A DNA stretch of 64,000 nt from Klebsiella terrigena (GTDB taxonomy: Bacteria > Pseudomonadota > Gammaproteobacteria > Enterobacterales > Enterobacteriaceae). Positions 37,249 to 46,564 of the stretch are shown piece after piece. Positions within the stretch are counted from its first letter, which is position 1. Each line of letters opens with the position of its first letter. A program made the position numbers and the translations under genes. Location of the stretch: assembly GCF_006539725.1 (NCBI RefSeq), contig NZ_BJNO01000025.1, forward strand, positions 1 to 64,000. The letters are read 5' to 3'. The notes beneath the pieces are model-generated. The model ran no database searches. It saw only the letters and a list, made by a program, of their open reading frames with translations, and was not told where the DNA came from.

Positions 37249-38223
37249 ATGCGCGAACGAAAGAGAACCCCTTTAGCCGCGGCGCTCGTGCTGCTGGCGC
37301 TGAGCGCTCATGCGGTGGCGCAGGAGCGCGTCACCCTGCGCATTGCCGATCAAAAGGGCGGCATGCGCTCGCAGCTTGAAGCCGCGAATGCGCTGCAAAA
37401 CCTGAACTACGACATCAAGTGGGCGGAGTTTCCCGCCGCCGCGCCGCTGGCGGAAGCGCTGAACGCCGGTGCGGTTGATGCCGGGATTATCGGCGATGCG
37501 CCGCTGCTCTTCGCCCTCGCCAACGGCGCGCCGGTAAAGGCGATCGCCGTCGATAAAAGCAACCCCGCCGGCACCGCGGTGCTGGTCCCGCCGGGCAGCC
37601 CGCTGAAAAGCGCGGCGGACTTAAAGGGCAAACGCATCGCAACCGGGAAAGGGTCCATCGGCCACTTTGTCGCCCTCAAAGCGCTGGAGCAGGCGGGAAT
37701 ATCGCCCAAAGACGTGCAGTGGGTCTTCCTCGGCCCGGTGGATGCCAAAGTGGCATTGCTCAACGGATCGGTGGATGCCTGGGCGACCTGGGAGCCCTAC
37801 ACCACCCAGCTGGTGAAAACCGCTGAGGGGCAAATTCTGGTCAGCGGCAAGGGGCTGCTGCCCGGAAATACCTTCCTTGCGGCCACCGACGCCAGCCTTA
37901 AGGATCCGGCTAAACGGGCGGCGCTGCAGGACTATCTGCATCGCCTGGCGGGCGCCGAGCGCTGGGCCTATGCCAATCTGGACAGCTACGGCAAAACCCT
38001 CGGGGAGATCATTCGTTTCCCGCCGGAGATCGCCCGGGCGCAGTTCGCCAACCGGCAATCGCAGTGGCAGCGCCTGGACTCGCGGATCGTCGCCCAGCAG
38101 CAGGCCACCGCCGATTTTTATCAGGCCAACGGGCTGATCCGCGCCAGGCTGGACGTCACGCCGACTTTTGATGACGGTTTTACCGTCCCTGCACAAACGG
38201 CTCATCAGGAGACCACGCCATGA
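37249..38223 (+). CDS. Aliphatic sulfonate ABC binding protein (SsuA-like)
   Basis: A 324-residue periplasmic binding protein with a Sec signal peptide (cleavage after AVA near residue 24). The SsuA-type core includes RIADQKGGMRSQLEA, IKWAEFPAAAPLAEALNAGAVDAGIIGDAP and WATWEPY. It would present sulfonates to the permease encoded three genes downstream. AAGGA precedes the ATG, and the stop overlaps the next start (ATGA). Confidence 0.87.
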   Translation: MRERKRTPLAAALVLLALSAHAVAQERVTLRIADQKGGMRSQLEAANALQNLNYDIKWAEFPAAAPLAEALNAGAVDAGIIGDAPLLFALANGAPVKAIAVDKSNPAGTAVLVPPGSPLKSAADLKGKRIATGKGSIGHFVALKALEQAGISPKDVQWVFLGPVDAKVALLNGSVDAWATWEPYTTQLVKTAEGQILVSGKGLLPGNTFLAATDASLKDPAKRAALQDYLHRLAGAERWAYANLDSYGKTLGEIIRFPPEIARAQFANRQSQWQRLDSRIVAQQQATADFYQANGLIRARLDVTPTFDDGFTVPAQTAHQETTP

Positions 38224-39257
38224 TCCAGACCTCTTTTTCCCGCCGCCGTTTTCTTCAGCTGAGCGCCGGTACGGCATTGGCGGCGACGGCCTGGCCGCTG
38301 TGGGCGCACGATATGGCGGCGATGCCCGTCGAGGGGGAAAACCTGGCGCTGCGCCTGGCCGAACCCTACAAAATCAGGCTGGCGATCAACAAAAGCGCGG
38401 TGTGCCTTGCGCCGGTCGCGGTGGCCGAGCAGCAGAAGTTTTTCAGCAAGTACAACCTCGACGTGGAGTTCGTTAATTTTGGTAACTCGACCGACGTTCT
38501 GCTGGAGGCGATAGCCACCGGCAAGGCGGACGCCGGCGTCGGGATGGCGCTGCGCTGGCTGAAGGCGCTGGAGCAGGGCTTTGACGTCAAGCTCACCGCC
38601 GGGACGCACGGCGGCTGTCTGAATCTGCTGACGGCAAAAAATTCGCCGTTTGGCGGCCTGGAGAGCCTGAAGGGACAGACTATCGGGGTGACCGATATGG
38701 CCGGCCCGGATAAAAACTTCTTCGCCATTTTGCTCAAACGTCACGGGATCGATCCGCTTAGCGACGTGCAGTGGAAGGTCTATCCCGCCGACCTGCTGAG
38801 CGTGGCGCTCGACAAGCGCGAGATTGCCGCCATCAGCGGTAGCGAACCCTTCAGCTATCGCCTGCTGGAGACCGGCAAGTATCAGCTGATCGCCAGCAAT
38901 ATGAGCGGGGATTACGCCAACCTGAGCTGCTGCGTGCTGGGGGTGAGCGGATCGCTGGCGCGGGACCATAAGCCGGCCGCCGCCGCGCTGACCCAGGCCA
39001 TTCTGGAGGCGCACAGCTACGCTTCGGCCCACCCGGAAAGCGTGGCGCAGGCGTTTATGGCCCACGCGCTGAATACCAATGAGACCGAGGTCTCGGGGAT
39101 CCTTCACGGCCAGGGCCACGGCCACCACGCCGTCGGCGAGGCTTTCGTCAAAGAGCTGACCCAGTACGCCATTGACCTGCAGCGGGTGCAGGTGATCAAG
39201 CCCGGGACCGATCCTCATCAGTTTGCGGAGAGTATTTATGCCAACGTATTCGCCTGA
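38220..39257 (+). CDS. Second ABC binding protein, Tat-exported (nitrate/sulfonate/taurine type)
   Basis: A 345-residue NMT1/SsuA-type binding protein whose signal carries a twin-arginine motif (SRRRFLQL, 7-14) instead of a plain Sec signal. The fold markers AINKSAVCLAPVAVAEQQ and TDVLLEAIATGKADAGVGMALRW are present. A His-rich loop (GILHGQGHGHH) lies near residue 295. It is unrelated in detail to the upstream SsuA, so the operon has two binding proteins for one permease. Tat export may mean a bound cofactor or metal (inference). Confidence 0.83.
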   Translation: MIQTSFSRRRFLQLSAGTALAATAWPLWAHDMAAMPVEGENLALRLAEPYKIRLAINKSAVCLAPVAVAEQQKFFSKYNLDVEFVNFGNSTDVLLEAIATGKADAGVGMALRWLKALEQGFDVKLTAGTHGGCLNLLTAKNSPFGGLESLKGQTIGVTDMAGPDKNFFAILLKRHGIDPLSDVQWKVYPADLLSVALDKREIAAISGSEPFSYRLLETGKYQLIASNMSGDYANLSCCVLGVSGSLARDHKPAAAALTQAILEAHSYASAHPESVAQAFMAHALNTNETEVSGILHGQGHGHHAVGEAFVKELTQYAIDLQRVQVIKPGTDPHQFAESIYANVFA

Positions 39258-40233
39258 GCAGGCGCTGTCGCGGCCGCGGGCGGGCGGTGCGCTGTGGGCT
39301 GAAGGCGCGCTGGCCGCCGCGCTGTGGCTGGCGGGCGGGCTCTTTACCCTGAGGTGGCCGGATGCCGGGCGGCGCTGGCCCTACAGCGAAGGCTGGGCGA
39401 TGACGCAGCTGGCGATCGCCGGCGGGCTGCTGCTGCTGGCGCTGAGCTACCGCTACTGGCGCCAGCGGGGCGGGCGCCTGCAGCATGCCGGGAAATGGCT
39501 GGCGCTGCTGCCGGTGCTGTTCGGCCTGTGGGAGTGGCTGACGGCGAAATCCGCGCTGCTGCCGGTGCCATTTTTTGCTCCACCGCAGGCGCTGATCGAA
39601 GTCCTGTATGACGACTGGCCGCGCCTGCTCGATAGCCTGCTGCACTCGCTGGGCCTGCTGAGCCTCGGGGTGCTGCTCGGGACCTCCTGCGGCTTTATCA
39701 GCGGGCTGGCCATTGGCTGGTCGCAGCGTATCGGCTACTGGCTGCATCCGGTGCTGCGCCTGCTCGGGCCGGTACCGTCAACGGCGCTGCTGCCGCTGTG
39801 CCTGTTTATCTTCCCTTCCAGCTTCGGAGCCAGCGTCTTTTTGATTGCCCTCAGCACCTGGTTTCCGGTCACCGTACTGACGTGGTCCGGGGTGGTGAGC
39901 ATCGATAAAGCCTGGTACGACGTGGCGCGCACGCTGGGGGCCAGCCAGCGTTTTCTGATCCTGCGGGTAGCCATTCCCGCCGCGCTGCCGAACGTCTTCG
40001 TCGGGCTGTTTATGGGATTAGGCGCCTCGTTCTCGGTGCTGATCGTCGCCGAGATGGTCGGTGTTAAATCGGGGATCGGCTTTTATCTGCAGTGGGCGCA
40101 GGGCTGGGCGGCCTATCCCAACATGTACGCTGCGCTGCTGGTGATGGCTTTTCTCTGTTCCGGCCTGATTAGCGGACTGTTTATTTTACGCGACCGGCTG
40201 CTGAGCTGGCAGCGGGGAGGCATGACATGGTAA
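39238..40233 (+). CDS. ABC transporter permease (SsuC/TauC type)
   Basis: A 331-residue inner-membrane permease starting inside the 3' end of the binding-protein gene (20-base overlap, GGAG before the ATG). It has about seven hydrophobic helices. The cytoplasmic EAA-like loop DVARTLGASQRFLILRVAIPAALPNVFVGL contacts the ATPase. The N-terminal extension of about 90 residues with two extra helices is longer than E. coli SsuC (263 residues). Confidence 0.86.
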   Translation: MPTYSPEQALSRPRAGGALWAEGALAAALWLAGGLFTLRWPDAGRRWPYSEGWAMTQLAIAGGLLLLALSYRYWRQRGGRLQHAGKWLALLPVLFGLWEWLTAKSALLPVPFFAPPQALIEVLYDDWPRLLDSLLHSLGLLSLGVLLGTSCGFISGLAIGWSQRIGYWLHPVLRLLGPVPSTALLPLCLFIFPSSFGASVFLIALSTWFPVTVLTWSGVVSIDKAWYDVARTLGASQRFLILRVAIPAALPNVFVGLFMGLGASFSVLIVAEMVGVKSGIGFYLQWAQGWAAYPNMYAALLVMAFLCSGLISGLFILRDRLLSWQRGGMTW

Positions 40234-41009
40234 CGACCGCGACCACGGCGACGCCGGCCGGTGCGGCCATCGACATCGCCCATCTGAGCCACGCCTTTGC
40301 GCTGGGCCGCCAGACGGTGCCGGTGCTGGAAAATATCAGCCTGCGGCTGCGCCCGGGAGAGAGCGTGGCGCTGCTGGGGCCGTCCGGCTGCGGGAAATCC
40401 ACCCTGCTGCGGCTGCTGGCGGGGCTGGAGACGCTGCAGAGCGGGCAGGTGCAGATCGACGATCGCCGCATGGGGCCCCCGGGGCCGGAGCGGATCCTGG
40501 TGTTTCAGGACCCGACCCTCTATCCGTGGCTGACGGTGCGGCAAAACGTGCTGCTCGGGCCGCAGGCGCAGGGGAGAAAAGGGCTGGAGCCAAAGGCCGA
40601 CGCGCTGATTGCGCGGATGGGGCTGGAGGCGTTTAGCGCCGCCTGGCCGCGTCAGCTCTCCGGCGGGATGGCCCAGCGGGCGGCGCTGGCGCGGGCGCTG
40701 CTCAACGAGCCGCGGCTGCTGCTGCTCGACGAACCCTTAGGCAAGCTGGACTCCCTGACGCGCATCAGCATGCAGCGCGAGCTGATCGCGCTTTGGCAGC
40801 AGCAGGGCTATACCAGCCTGCTGGTGACGCACGATATTGAAGAGGCGCTGCTGCTGTGCGAAAGGGTGCTGGTGATGTCGCCGCGTCCGGGGCGAATTAT
40901 TGCCGAATTTACGCTGCCGCTGCCCTTCCCGCGCCACCGCGATAATCCGCAGCTGGTCGGCCATCGGCAGGATATTTTGCGCATCCTGGGCCAGGCGGAG
41001 GACTGGTAG
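40227..41009 (+). CDS. ABC transporter ATPase (SsuB/TauB type)
   Basis: A 260-residue nucleotide-binding subunit with Walker A GPSGCGKST, Q-loop VFQDPTLYPWL, signature LSGGMAQRAALARALL, Walker B LLLLDEPLGKLD and H-loop VTHDIEEAL. It begins seven bases before the permease stop. It energises the sulfonate-type importer and ends the operon. Confidence 0.9.
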   Translation: MVTTATTATPAGAAIDIAHLSHAFALGRQTVPVLENISLRLRPGESVALLGPSGCGKSTLLRLLAGLETLQSGQVQIDDRRMGPPGPERILVFQDPTLYPWLTVRQNVLLGPQAQGRKGLEPKADALIARMGLEAFSAAWPRQLSGGMAQRAALARALLNEPRLLLLDEPLGKLDSLTRISMQRELIALWQQQGYTSLLVTHDIEEALLLCERVLVMSPRPGRIIAEFTLPLPFPRHRDNPQLVGHRQDILRILGQAEDW

Positions 41010-41028
41010 GATTCGCGATGGGGAGTGT

Positions 41029-41060
41029 CTCCCGGCGGCAACGTTCCGCTGCGCCGGGAG
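41029..41060. terminator. Hairpin between convergent operons
   Basis: CTCCCGGCG (41029-41037) and CGCCGGGAG (41052-41060) form a perfect 9-bp stem with a 14-base loop. It lies between the ATPase stop and the TonB receptor stop. No clear T-run follows, so factor-independent termination is not certain. Confidence 0.55.
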
Positions 41061-41072
41061 AGCGTCGGGTGC

Positions 41073-43235
41073 TTAAAAGTCCATCTTCACCGTAAACTGC
41101 ACTTCGCGCGGGTCGCCAATCTGGTTGCCCAGGTTGTTGGTACCGATTGAAGAGGTGTAGTAGGTCTTATCGAACAGGTTCTTAACGTTAACCTGCAGGG
41201 TGACCGGATACTGCAGCTTCATCTTGTAGGCGGCGAACGCGTCCGCGACGCCGTACCCCGGCAGGTAATAGTCCGCGCCGTTGGTGGCGGAACGCTTGCT
41301 GACCGCGTGTCCCCCGGCGCCGAGCGTCAGGGTGTTGCTGGCGTAGACGTTATGCACGTCATAGGTCATGTACAGCGAGCCGGTATGTTTTGGCACGTTC
41401 GGCATCGGCTTGCCGGCATAGTCCGGATCGTCGAGCACCTTAGCGTCGGTATAGCCGTAGCTGGCGATGATGCTCAGGTTGTCGGTGAGTGACCCGGCGA
41501 CGTCCATCTCCACGCCCCGCGAGCGCACCTTGCCCGCCGTTTTGGCAATGGTTTCATCCCCGACCGTTTCGTTGTACAGCACGTTGCGCTTATCGATATC
41601 GAACAGGGCGATATTGGCGGTCACGCCGCTGAACAGCTCAAACTTGGCGCCCAGCTCATAAGAGGTGGACTCTTCCGGCGGCAGGTTGCCGATATAGCTG
41701 GCGATGGACGACTGCGGCATAAACGACTGCGCCACGTTACCGAACAGCGAAATGGTCGGCGTCAGCTTATAAACCAGGCCAAATTTCGGCGTCCACTTCT
41801 GGTCGCTGCTGTCGGTATTGACGTTAAACGGCCGCCCCTTGCCGGCGTACTGGGTGTAATACTGGTAGCGCACGCCGGCGACGGCGATCCAGCTGTCGTT
41901 GAGGTAGAGCGCGTCCTGCACGTAGGCGGCGTAGCTTTCCTGCTGGATGCGCTGATCGCTGTCGGACGCCGACACGCTGGTGCATTTATCGACGGCGCCG
42001 TAGACCGGATTGTAGATATTGAATCCCCTGGTATTCTTACAGCGGATCATGTCGGTGCGCAGCAGATCGTAGTTCTCGTAGGCGATACCGCTGAGGATCT
42101 CGTTGTAGAAACCGCCAATCACCACGTCGCCCTGCAGATCGGCACGGGTCGAGTGCATCTTCTGGGTTGAGCCGTGGGTGGCGTCCACGCGGCGGGTCAG
42201 GTCGCCGGTGGTCGAATCATAGGCCATGACCCGCGCCTGATCGTCGTTGTAGTGATCCTGGCTGTAGCTGTAGTCAAAGCGGGCGGTCCAGGCCTCGTTA
42301 AGCCGGTATTCGGCGTTAATCTGCGCCAGATCGGAGTAGCCGTCGGTAATATTAAACGGCTCGTCGAAGCGGGTCTTACGATCGACGTTGACCGCCTTTT
42401 TGGTATTGAGATCGAAAATCGTCCCGCGATCGAACGGCGTACTGTAGTCGCGATGCGAGTAGGCCACGTTGACCGTGGCGCGGTCGCCAAACCAGGTCAG
42501 GGAAGGGGCGATAAAGCTGCTCTTCTCTTTGCCAAAGCTGCGCCAGTAGTCTTCATTCTGATATTCGCCGATGACCCGGTACGCGAGGCGCGTCCCGTCG
42601 ATGGGCCCGGTGACGTCAAACTGACCGGTGCCGCCGCCAAAGCTGGTGGAGGTTGCCGAAATCGAGCCGCCGAAGGTTTTTTCCGGGCGTTTGGTCACCA
42701 CGTTAATCAGCCCGCCGGGGTCGAGAATGCCGTACAGCGTCGAGGCCGGGCCTTTCAGCACCTCCACGCGCTCGGCGGCAGCGTTGAAGCTGCGCGGCAG
42801 GACGGTGCGCAGCCCGTTGGTCATAATAGAACCGTCGCGGTTGGCGCCGAAACCGCGGCGGGTAAAGGCGTCCTGGGTGCCGCCGAGGGTATTGGTCTGC
42901 ACGACGTTGGCGACGTTATACAGCGCCTCGTCAAGCGAGGTGACGTGCTGATCTTCCAGCACCCGATCGCTGACGGTGTTAACCACCTGCGGAATATCCA
43001 GCAGCGGCATTGAGGTCAGCGTCGCGGTCGCGCTGCTGAGGGGCTGATAGCCGCTGGTGGCGTTCTGCTGGCTGCCGTCGGCCACCACCGTGATGGTTTC
43101 GTCGGCGGCATTTTTATCTTTTTCCACCGCGGTTTGCGCGGCGATAATCCCCGGAGAGGTAAAGGAACCCAAAAAAATCAGTGAAAAAAGTGCACGCCCT
43201 TTCAATGTCGTGAAAGGGACAGTTGATTGCGTCAT
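41073..43235 (-). CDS. TonB-dependent siderophore receptor
   Basis: A 720-residue outer-membrane receptor. It has a signal peptide (cleavage near AAQ), a TonB box (ETITVVA at about 46-52), a plug domain (LLDIPQVVNTVSDRVLEDQ, RGFGANRDGSIMTNG, ERVEVLKGPASTLYG) and a 22-strand barrel ending in aromatic Phe (VKMDF). It has the TonB-siderophor subfamily look, closest in character to ferrioxamine/hydroxamate receptors such as FoxA, but the ligand is not certain. It is divergent from the matching ABC genes, and a Fur-like box lies upstream. Confidence 0.9.
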   Translation of the reverse strand: MTQSTVPFTTLKGRALFSLIFLGSFTSPGIIAAQTAVEKDKNAADETITVVADGSQQNATSGYQPLSSATATLTSMPLLDIPQVVNTVSDRVLEDQHVTSLDEALYNVANVVQTNTLGGTQDAFTRRGFGANRDGSIMTNGLRTVLPRSFNAAAERVEVLKGPASTLYGILDPGGLINVVTKRPEKTFGGSISATSTSFGGGTGQFDVTGPIDGTRLAYRVIGEYQNEDYWRSFGKEKSSFIAPSLTWFGDRATVNVAYSHRDYSTPFDRGTIFDLNTKKAVNVDRKTRFDEPFNITDGYSDLAQINAEYRLNEAWTARFDYSYSQDHYNDDQARVMAYDSTTGDLTRRVDATHGSTQKMHSTRADLQGDVVIGGFYNEILSGIAYENYDLLRTDMIRCKNTRGFNIYNPVYGAVDKCTSVSASDSDQRIQQESYAAYVQDALYLNDSWIAVAGVRYQYYTQYAGKGRPFNVNTDSSDQKWTPKFGLVYKLTPTISLFGNVAQSFMPQSSIASYIGNLPPEESTSYELGAKFELFSGVTANIALFDIDKRNVLYNETVGDETIAKTAGKVRSRGVEMDVAGSLTDNLSIIASYGYTDAKVLDDPDYAGKPMPNVPKHTGSLYMTYDVHNVYASNTLTLGAGGHAVSKRSATNGADYYLPGYGVADAFAAYKMKLQYPVTLQVNVKNLFDKTYYTSSIGTNNLGNQIGDPREVQFTVKMDF

Positions 43236-43350
43236 TTGTCTGTTTCTCGTGAACGAATCCGTCCTTTGCGGACAGAAAAAGCCAATTAAATCATTGCCCT
43301 TAAAAATATTATCTATCCGTTATCCGCTATAATTTGCGCTCAGATATGTA

Positions 43351-43367
43351 ATTGAGAATCATTCAAC
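43351..43367 (-). promoter_or_regulatory. Fur-like box of the TonB receptor
   Basis: ATTGAGAATCATTCAAC resembles Fur boxes (GAGAATCATTC core) and lies about 115 bp upstream of the receptor start. It suggests iron repression. Confidence 0.55.
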
Positions 43368-43586
43368 CACGTAGCAATGTAGTAGTAAACGTTATGTAAG
43401 ATAAAAAAGCGCTGCCGGCGAAAGCGGCGTTTCGGCGGCGGAATGGACAGCGAAAATAGTCTTTATCTTTCTGTTTTTAATCGGTTTAATTAAGGTTGTG
43501 TCGCTACGCCAGGCTACGGGTAGCGCCTTTTCGCTGCGCGTAAAACAGAGTATTGACTACTACATTCATTCACATCATGATCAAAA

Positions 43587-43600
43587 GAGAATGAGATGTA
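43587..43600 (+). promoter_or_regulatory. Fur-like site before the siderophore ABC genes
   Basis: GAGAATGAGATGTA agrees with GATAATGATAATCA at 10 of 14 positions, 62 bp before the ATPase start. The 427-bp divergent region is otherwise AT-rich, with no gene seen. Confidence 0.4.
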
Positions 43601-43662
43601 TTTTTGTTTGAGTGCAGTCCGAGCGGGCCTGATGCCACGCCGCTGCGGTGCGGGAGCGAGTT

Positions 43663-44484
43663 ATGCCACAGCGGGTGATGCCTGCAGAGCAGGGGATTGT
43701 GCTGGATTCCCTGTCGGCCGGATACGGCCAGACCCTTATCGTCAACGATATTAATCTGACGATCCCCCACGGCAAAATGACGGTACTGGCCGGGGCCAAC
43801 GGCTCCGGGAAATCGACCCTGCTATCGACCATCGCCCGAATGCTCAAGCCGCTCGGCGGCTGCGTGCGCCTCGACGGTGAGGTTATCCACGAGCTGCCCA
43901 CCCGGACGGTATCGCGCCGGCTGGGGATACTGCCCCAGTCGCCGCTCACCCCGGAAGGGCTGACGGTTTTCGAGCTGGTGGCGCGCGGGCGCTATCCCTG
44001 GCAAGGGCTGATGCGCCAGTGGTCGGCCGACGACGAACGGGCGGTGGAGGAGGCGCTGGCGCTGACCGGCACCGCGGAGTTCGCCCATCTGCCGGTGGAC
44101 AGCCTCTCCGGCGGCCAGCGCCAGCGCTGCTGGATAGCGATGGCGCTGGCCCAGCAAACCGCCACCATTCTGCTCGACGAACCCACCACCTGGCTCGATC
44201 TGCGCTATCAGGTCGATATTCTCGAGCTGCTGCAGACCCTGACCCGCGAACACGGGCGCACGGTGGTGACCGTCCTGCACGACCTGAACTTTGCGGTGAA
44301 CTATGCCGATACGCTGGTGTTTCTCAAGCAGGGGCGCATTGCCGGGGTGATTGGTGAAAATGAAACCTGTACGCCGGAGCTGATTAAAACGGTGTTTGAC
44401 GTTGACGTGCAGATGTCGCTGAACCCGCAAACCGGTAAACCATTCTTTATGCCCTTTCGCGCCCGTCAGGCGGCCGGACAATGA
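43663..44484 (+). CDS. Iron-siderophore ABC ATPase (FecE/FepC type)
   Basis: A 273-residue ATPase with Walker A GANGSGKST, Q-loop ILPQSPLTPEGLTVFELV, signature LSGGQRQRCWIAMALAQ, Walker B TILLDEPTTWLD and H-loop VLHDLNFAVNYAD. These are typical of the FecCD-type importer class. The ATG at 43663 has GGAGCGAG before it; another in-frame ATG follows 15 bases later. It overlaps the next gene (ATGA). Confidence 0.9.
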   Translation: MPQRVMPAEQGIVLDSLSAGYGQTLIVNDINLTIPHGKMTVLAGANGSGKSTLLSTIARMLKPLGGCVRLDGEVIHELPTRTVSRRLGILPQSPLTPEGLTVFELVARGRYPWQGLMRQWSADDERAVEEALALTGTAEFAHLPVDSLSGGQRQRCWIAMALAQQTATILLDEPTTWLDLRYQVDILELLQTLTREHGRTVVTVLHDLNFAVNYADTLVFLKQGRIAGVIGENETCTPELIKTVFDVDVQMSLNPQTGKPFFMPFRARQAAGQ

Positions 44485-45500
44485 GCGCCAGCGCGCTGAT
44501 GCTCCGGCGCCGACGCGCCCGGCCGCAGCTGGCCGTGGTGGTGCTGACCCTGCTGCTGATCGGCGGCTCGCTGGTGCACCTGGGGCTGGGGGCGCGCTGG
44601 ATTGCGCCGCCCACCATACTGCAGGCGCTGCTCCATTACGATCCGCACAGTTTTGACCAGCGGATTATTGTCGATTTACGCCTCGTGCGCCTGGCCGCCG
44701 CGCTGCTTACCGGCGCCGCGCTCGGCATCGCGGGCATGCTGCTGCAGACGGTGATCCGCAATCCGCTCGGCGAACCGCATATTCTCGGTCTCAATGCCGG
44801 CGCGTCACTGGCGGTGGTGGCGACCTCGGCGCTGGGCCTCGGCGAAGCGGCGTTCGGCCGCCCGCTGACCGCCGCCTGCGGCGCAGGGCTGCTGTTTGGC
44901 GCCGTGATGCTGCTGGCTTCCTCCGGACGCGGCGGCATGACGCCGCTGCGCATCACCCTGTGCGGGGTGGCGCTCTCGGCCTTTGCGTCGGCGGTGACCG
45001 CGGCGGTCCTGATTCTGGACGAACAAACGCTGCTGGCGATGCGCACCTGGCTGGCGGGCGATCTGGCCGGGCTGAAGTGGCAAACGCTGCGCGCGGCGCT
45101 GATCCCGGCGCTGGGCGGGCTGCTGATCGCGCTCGCCATCGCCCCGCGGCTTAACGTCCTGGCTTTGGGGGATAAGGTCGCCCTCGGACTGGGGGTGAAA
45201 ATTGCCCAGACCCGGCTGCTGGGGCTCGCCGCCATCGCGCTGCTGTGCGGTTCGGCGGTCGCCGTTGCCGGGCCGATCGGCTTTGTCGGCCTGGTGGTCC
45301 CGCACGTGGTGCGGCGGCTGATCACCGAGGACATTCGCCTGGCGCTGCCGCTGGCGGCGCCGGTTGGCGCCCTGGTGCTGGTGCTGGCGGATATTGCGGC
45401 GCGCACCCTGGTGGCGCCCCAGGAGCTGGCAACCGGGGCGATGACCGCCCTGGTGGGCGCGCCGCTGTTTATCTTTATTGCCGCGAGATTCTTTAAATGA
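44481..45500 (+). CDS. Iron-siderophore ABC permease 1 (FecCD family)
   Basis: A 339-residue FecCD/BtuC-family permease with about ten hydrophobic segments. It shows the family hallmark RLVRLAAALLTGAALGIAGMLLQTVIRNPLGEPHILGLNAGAS, and GPIGFVGLVVPHVVRRLI near the C-terminus. It pairs with the second permease as a heterodimer. It is coupled on both sides by ATGA overlaps. Confidence 0.9.
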   Translation: MSASALMLRRRRARPQLAVVVLTLLLIGGSLVHLGLGARWIAPPTILQALLHYDPHSFDQRIIVDLRLVRLAAALLTGAALGIAGMLLQTVIRNPLGEPHILGLNAGASLAVVATSALGLGEAAFGRPLTAACGAGLLFGAVMLLASSGRGGMTPLRITLCGVALSAFASAVTAAVLILDEQTLLAMRTWLAGDLAGLKWQTLRAALIPALGGLLIALAIAPRLNVLALGDKVALGLGVKIAQTRLLGLAAIALLCGSAVAVAGPIGFVGLVVPHVVRRLITEDIRLALPLAAPVGALVLVLADIAARTLVAPQELATGAMTALVGAPLFIFIAARFFK

Positions 45501-46549
45501 AAAGCGCCGCACGTCGTGCCGGATTCCGCCCGCTGGCTGCCGGGAGTCGTCATATTCTGCTGCGCCCGGCGGCGCTGAAGAGTGCCGCCGGGCTGCTCGC
45601 CCTGATAGCCATTCTCGGCGCGTTTGGCCTGACGCGCGGCAGCTTTCCGCTGCCTTCCGGGACCGTGCTGCGGGCGCTGCTGGATGCGGATAGCCTCAGC
45701 GGACAGCAGCGCTTTATTCTGTTCGATATCCGCCTGCCGCGGCTGTTTATGGCGCTGCTGTGCGGGGCAATGCTGGGGATGGCCGGCGCGGCGATGCAGA
45801 GCATCACCCGTAACGGGCTGGCGGACCCGGGGCTTATCGGCGTCAAGGAGGGGGCCAGCGTGGTGGTATTGGCGCTGATCCTGCTCTTCCCGGCGACGGC
45901 ACTGGCGTGGCGGCCGCTGGCGGGAATGGCCGGCGGCGTGCTGGTGGCGCTGCTGGTGCTGGCCCTGGCGCGCGACTGCTCGCGGCCGCGCTTTATCCTG
46001 ATCGGTATCGGCGTCTCCTGGACCCTGGCCGCGGCGGTAGGCATTTTTATGACCACCGCCGACGTCCGCGACGTGCAGACGGCGATGATCTGGCTGGCGG
46101 GAAGCCTGCACGCCGCGACCTGGCCGCTGCTGGCGGTCGCCGCCTGCTGGGCGCTGCCCGGCGCGCTGATCCTGTTTCTTACCGCCCGCGCGGCGGACGT
46201 GGCGCTGCTCGGCGACCGCACGGCTATCGGCCTCGGCGTCCGGCTACAGCAGCTGACGCTGCTGCGCTTTTTTGCCCCGGTGCTGCTGACCTCCGCCGGC
46301 GTCTCCTGCGTGGGCAGCCTCGGCTTCGTTGGCCTGATGGCGCCGCATATGGCGCGCTTTGTGCTGCGCGGCGGCCAGGTCTCTCTGCTGTGCGGTAGCG
46401 CGCTGATTGGCGCTCTGCTGGTTTTAGTGACCGACACCATCGGGCGGGTGGCCTTTGCGCCGCTGCAAATCCCGGCCGGGATTGTCATCGCCCTGGTGGG
46501 CTGTCCGTTTTTTATTCTGCTGCTCTGGCGTCGTCGTGATGCCCTGTAA
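45497..46549 (+). CDS. Iron-siderophore ABC permease 2 (FecCD family)
   Basis: A 350-residue second FecCD-type permease, with DIRLPRLFMALLCGAMLGMAG, ITRNGLADPGLIGVKEGAS and CVGSLGFVGLMAPHMARFVL. The N-terminal 30 residues are basic and extend ahead of the first helix. The start overlaps the preceding stop. The binding-protein gene follows after 15 bases. Confidence 0.9.
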   Translation: MKSAARRAGFRPLAAGSRHILLRPAALKSAAGLLALIAILGAFGLTRGSFPLPSGTVLRALLDADSLSGQQRFILFDIRLPRLFMALLCGAMLGMAGAAMQSITRNGLADPGLIGVKEGASVVVLALILLFPATALAWRPLAGMAGGVLVALLVLALARDCSRPRFILIGIGVSWTLAAAVGIFMTTADVRDVQTAMIWLAGSLHAATWPLLAVAACWALPGALILFLTARAADVALLGDRTAIGLGVRLQQLTLLRFFAPVLLTSAGVSCVGSLGFVGLMAPHMARFVLRGGQVSLLCGSALIGALLVLVTDTIGRVAFAPLQIPAGIVIALVGCPFFILLLWRRRDAL

Positions 46550-46564
46550 CTCTCAAGGATTGCT

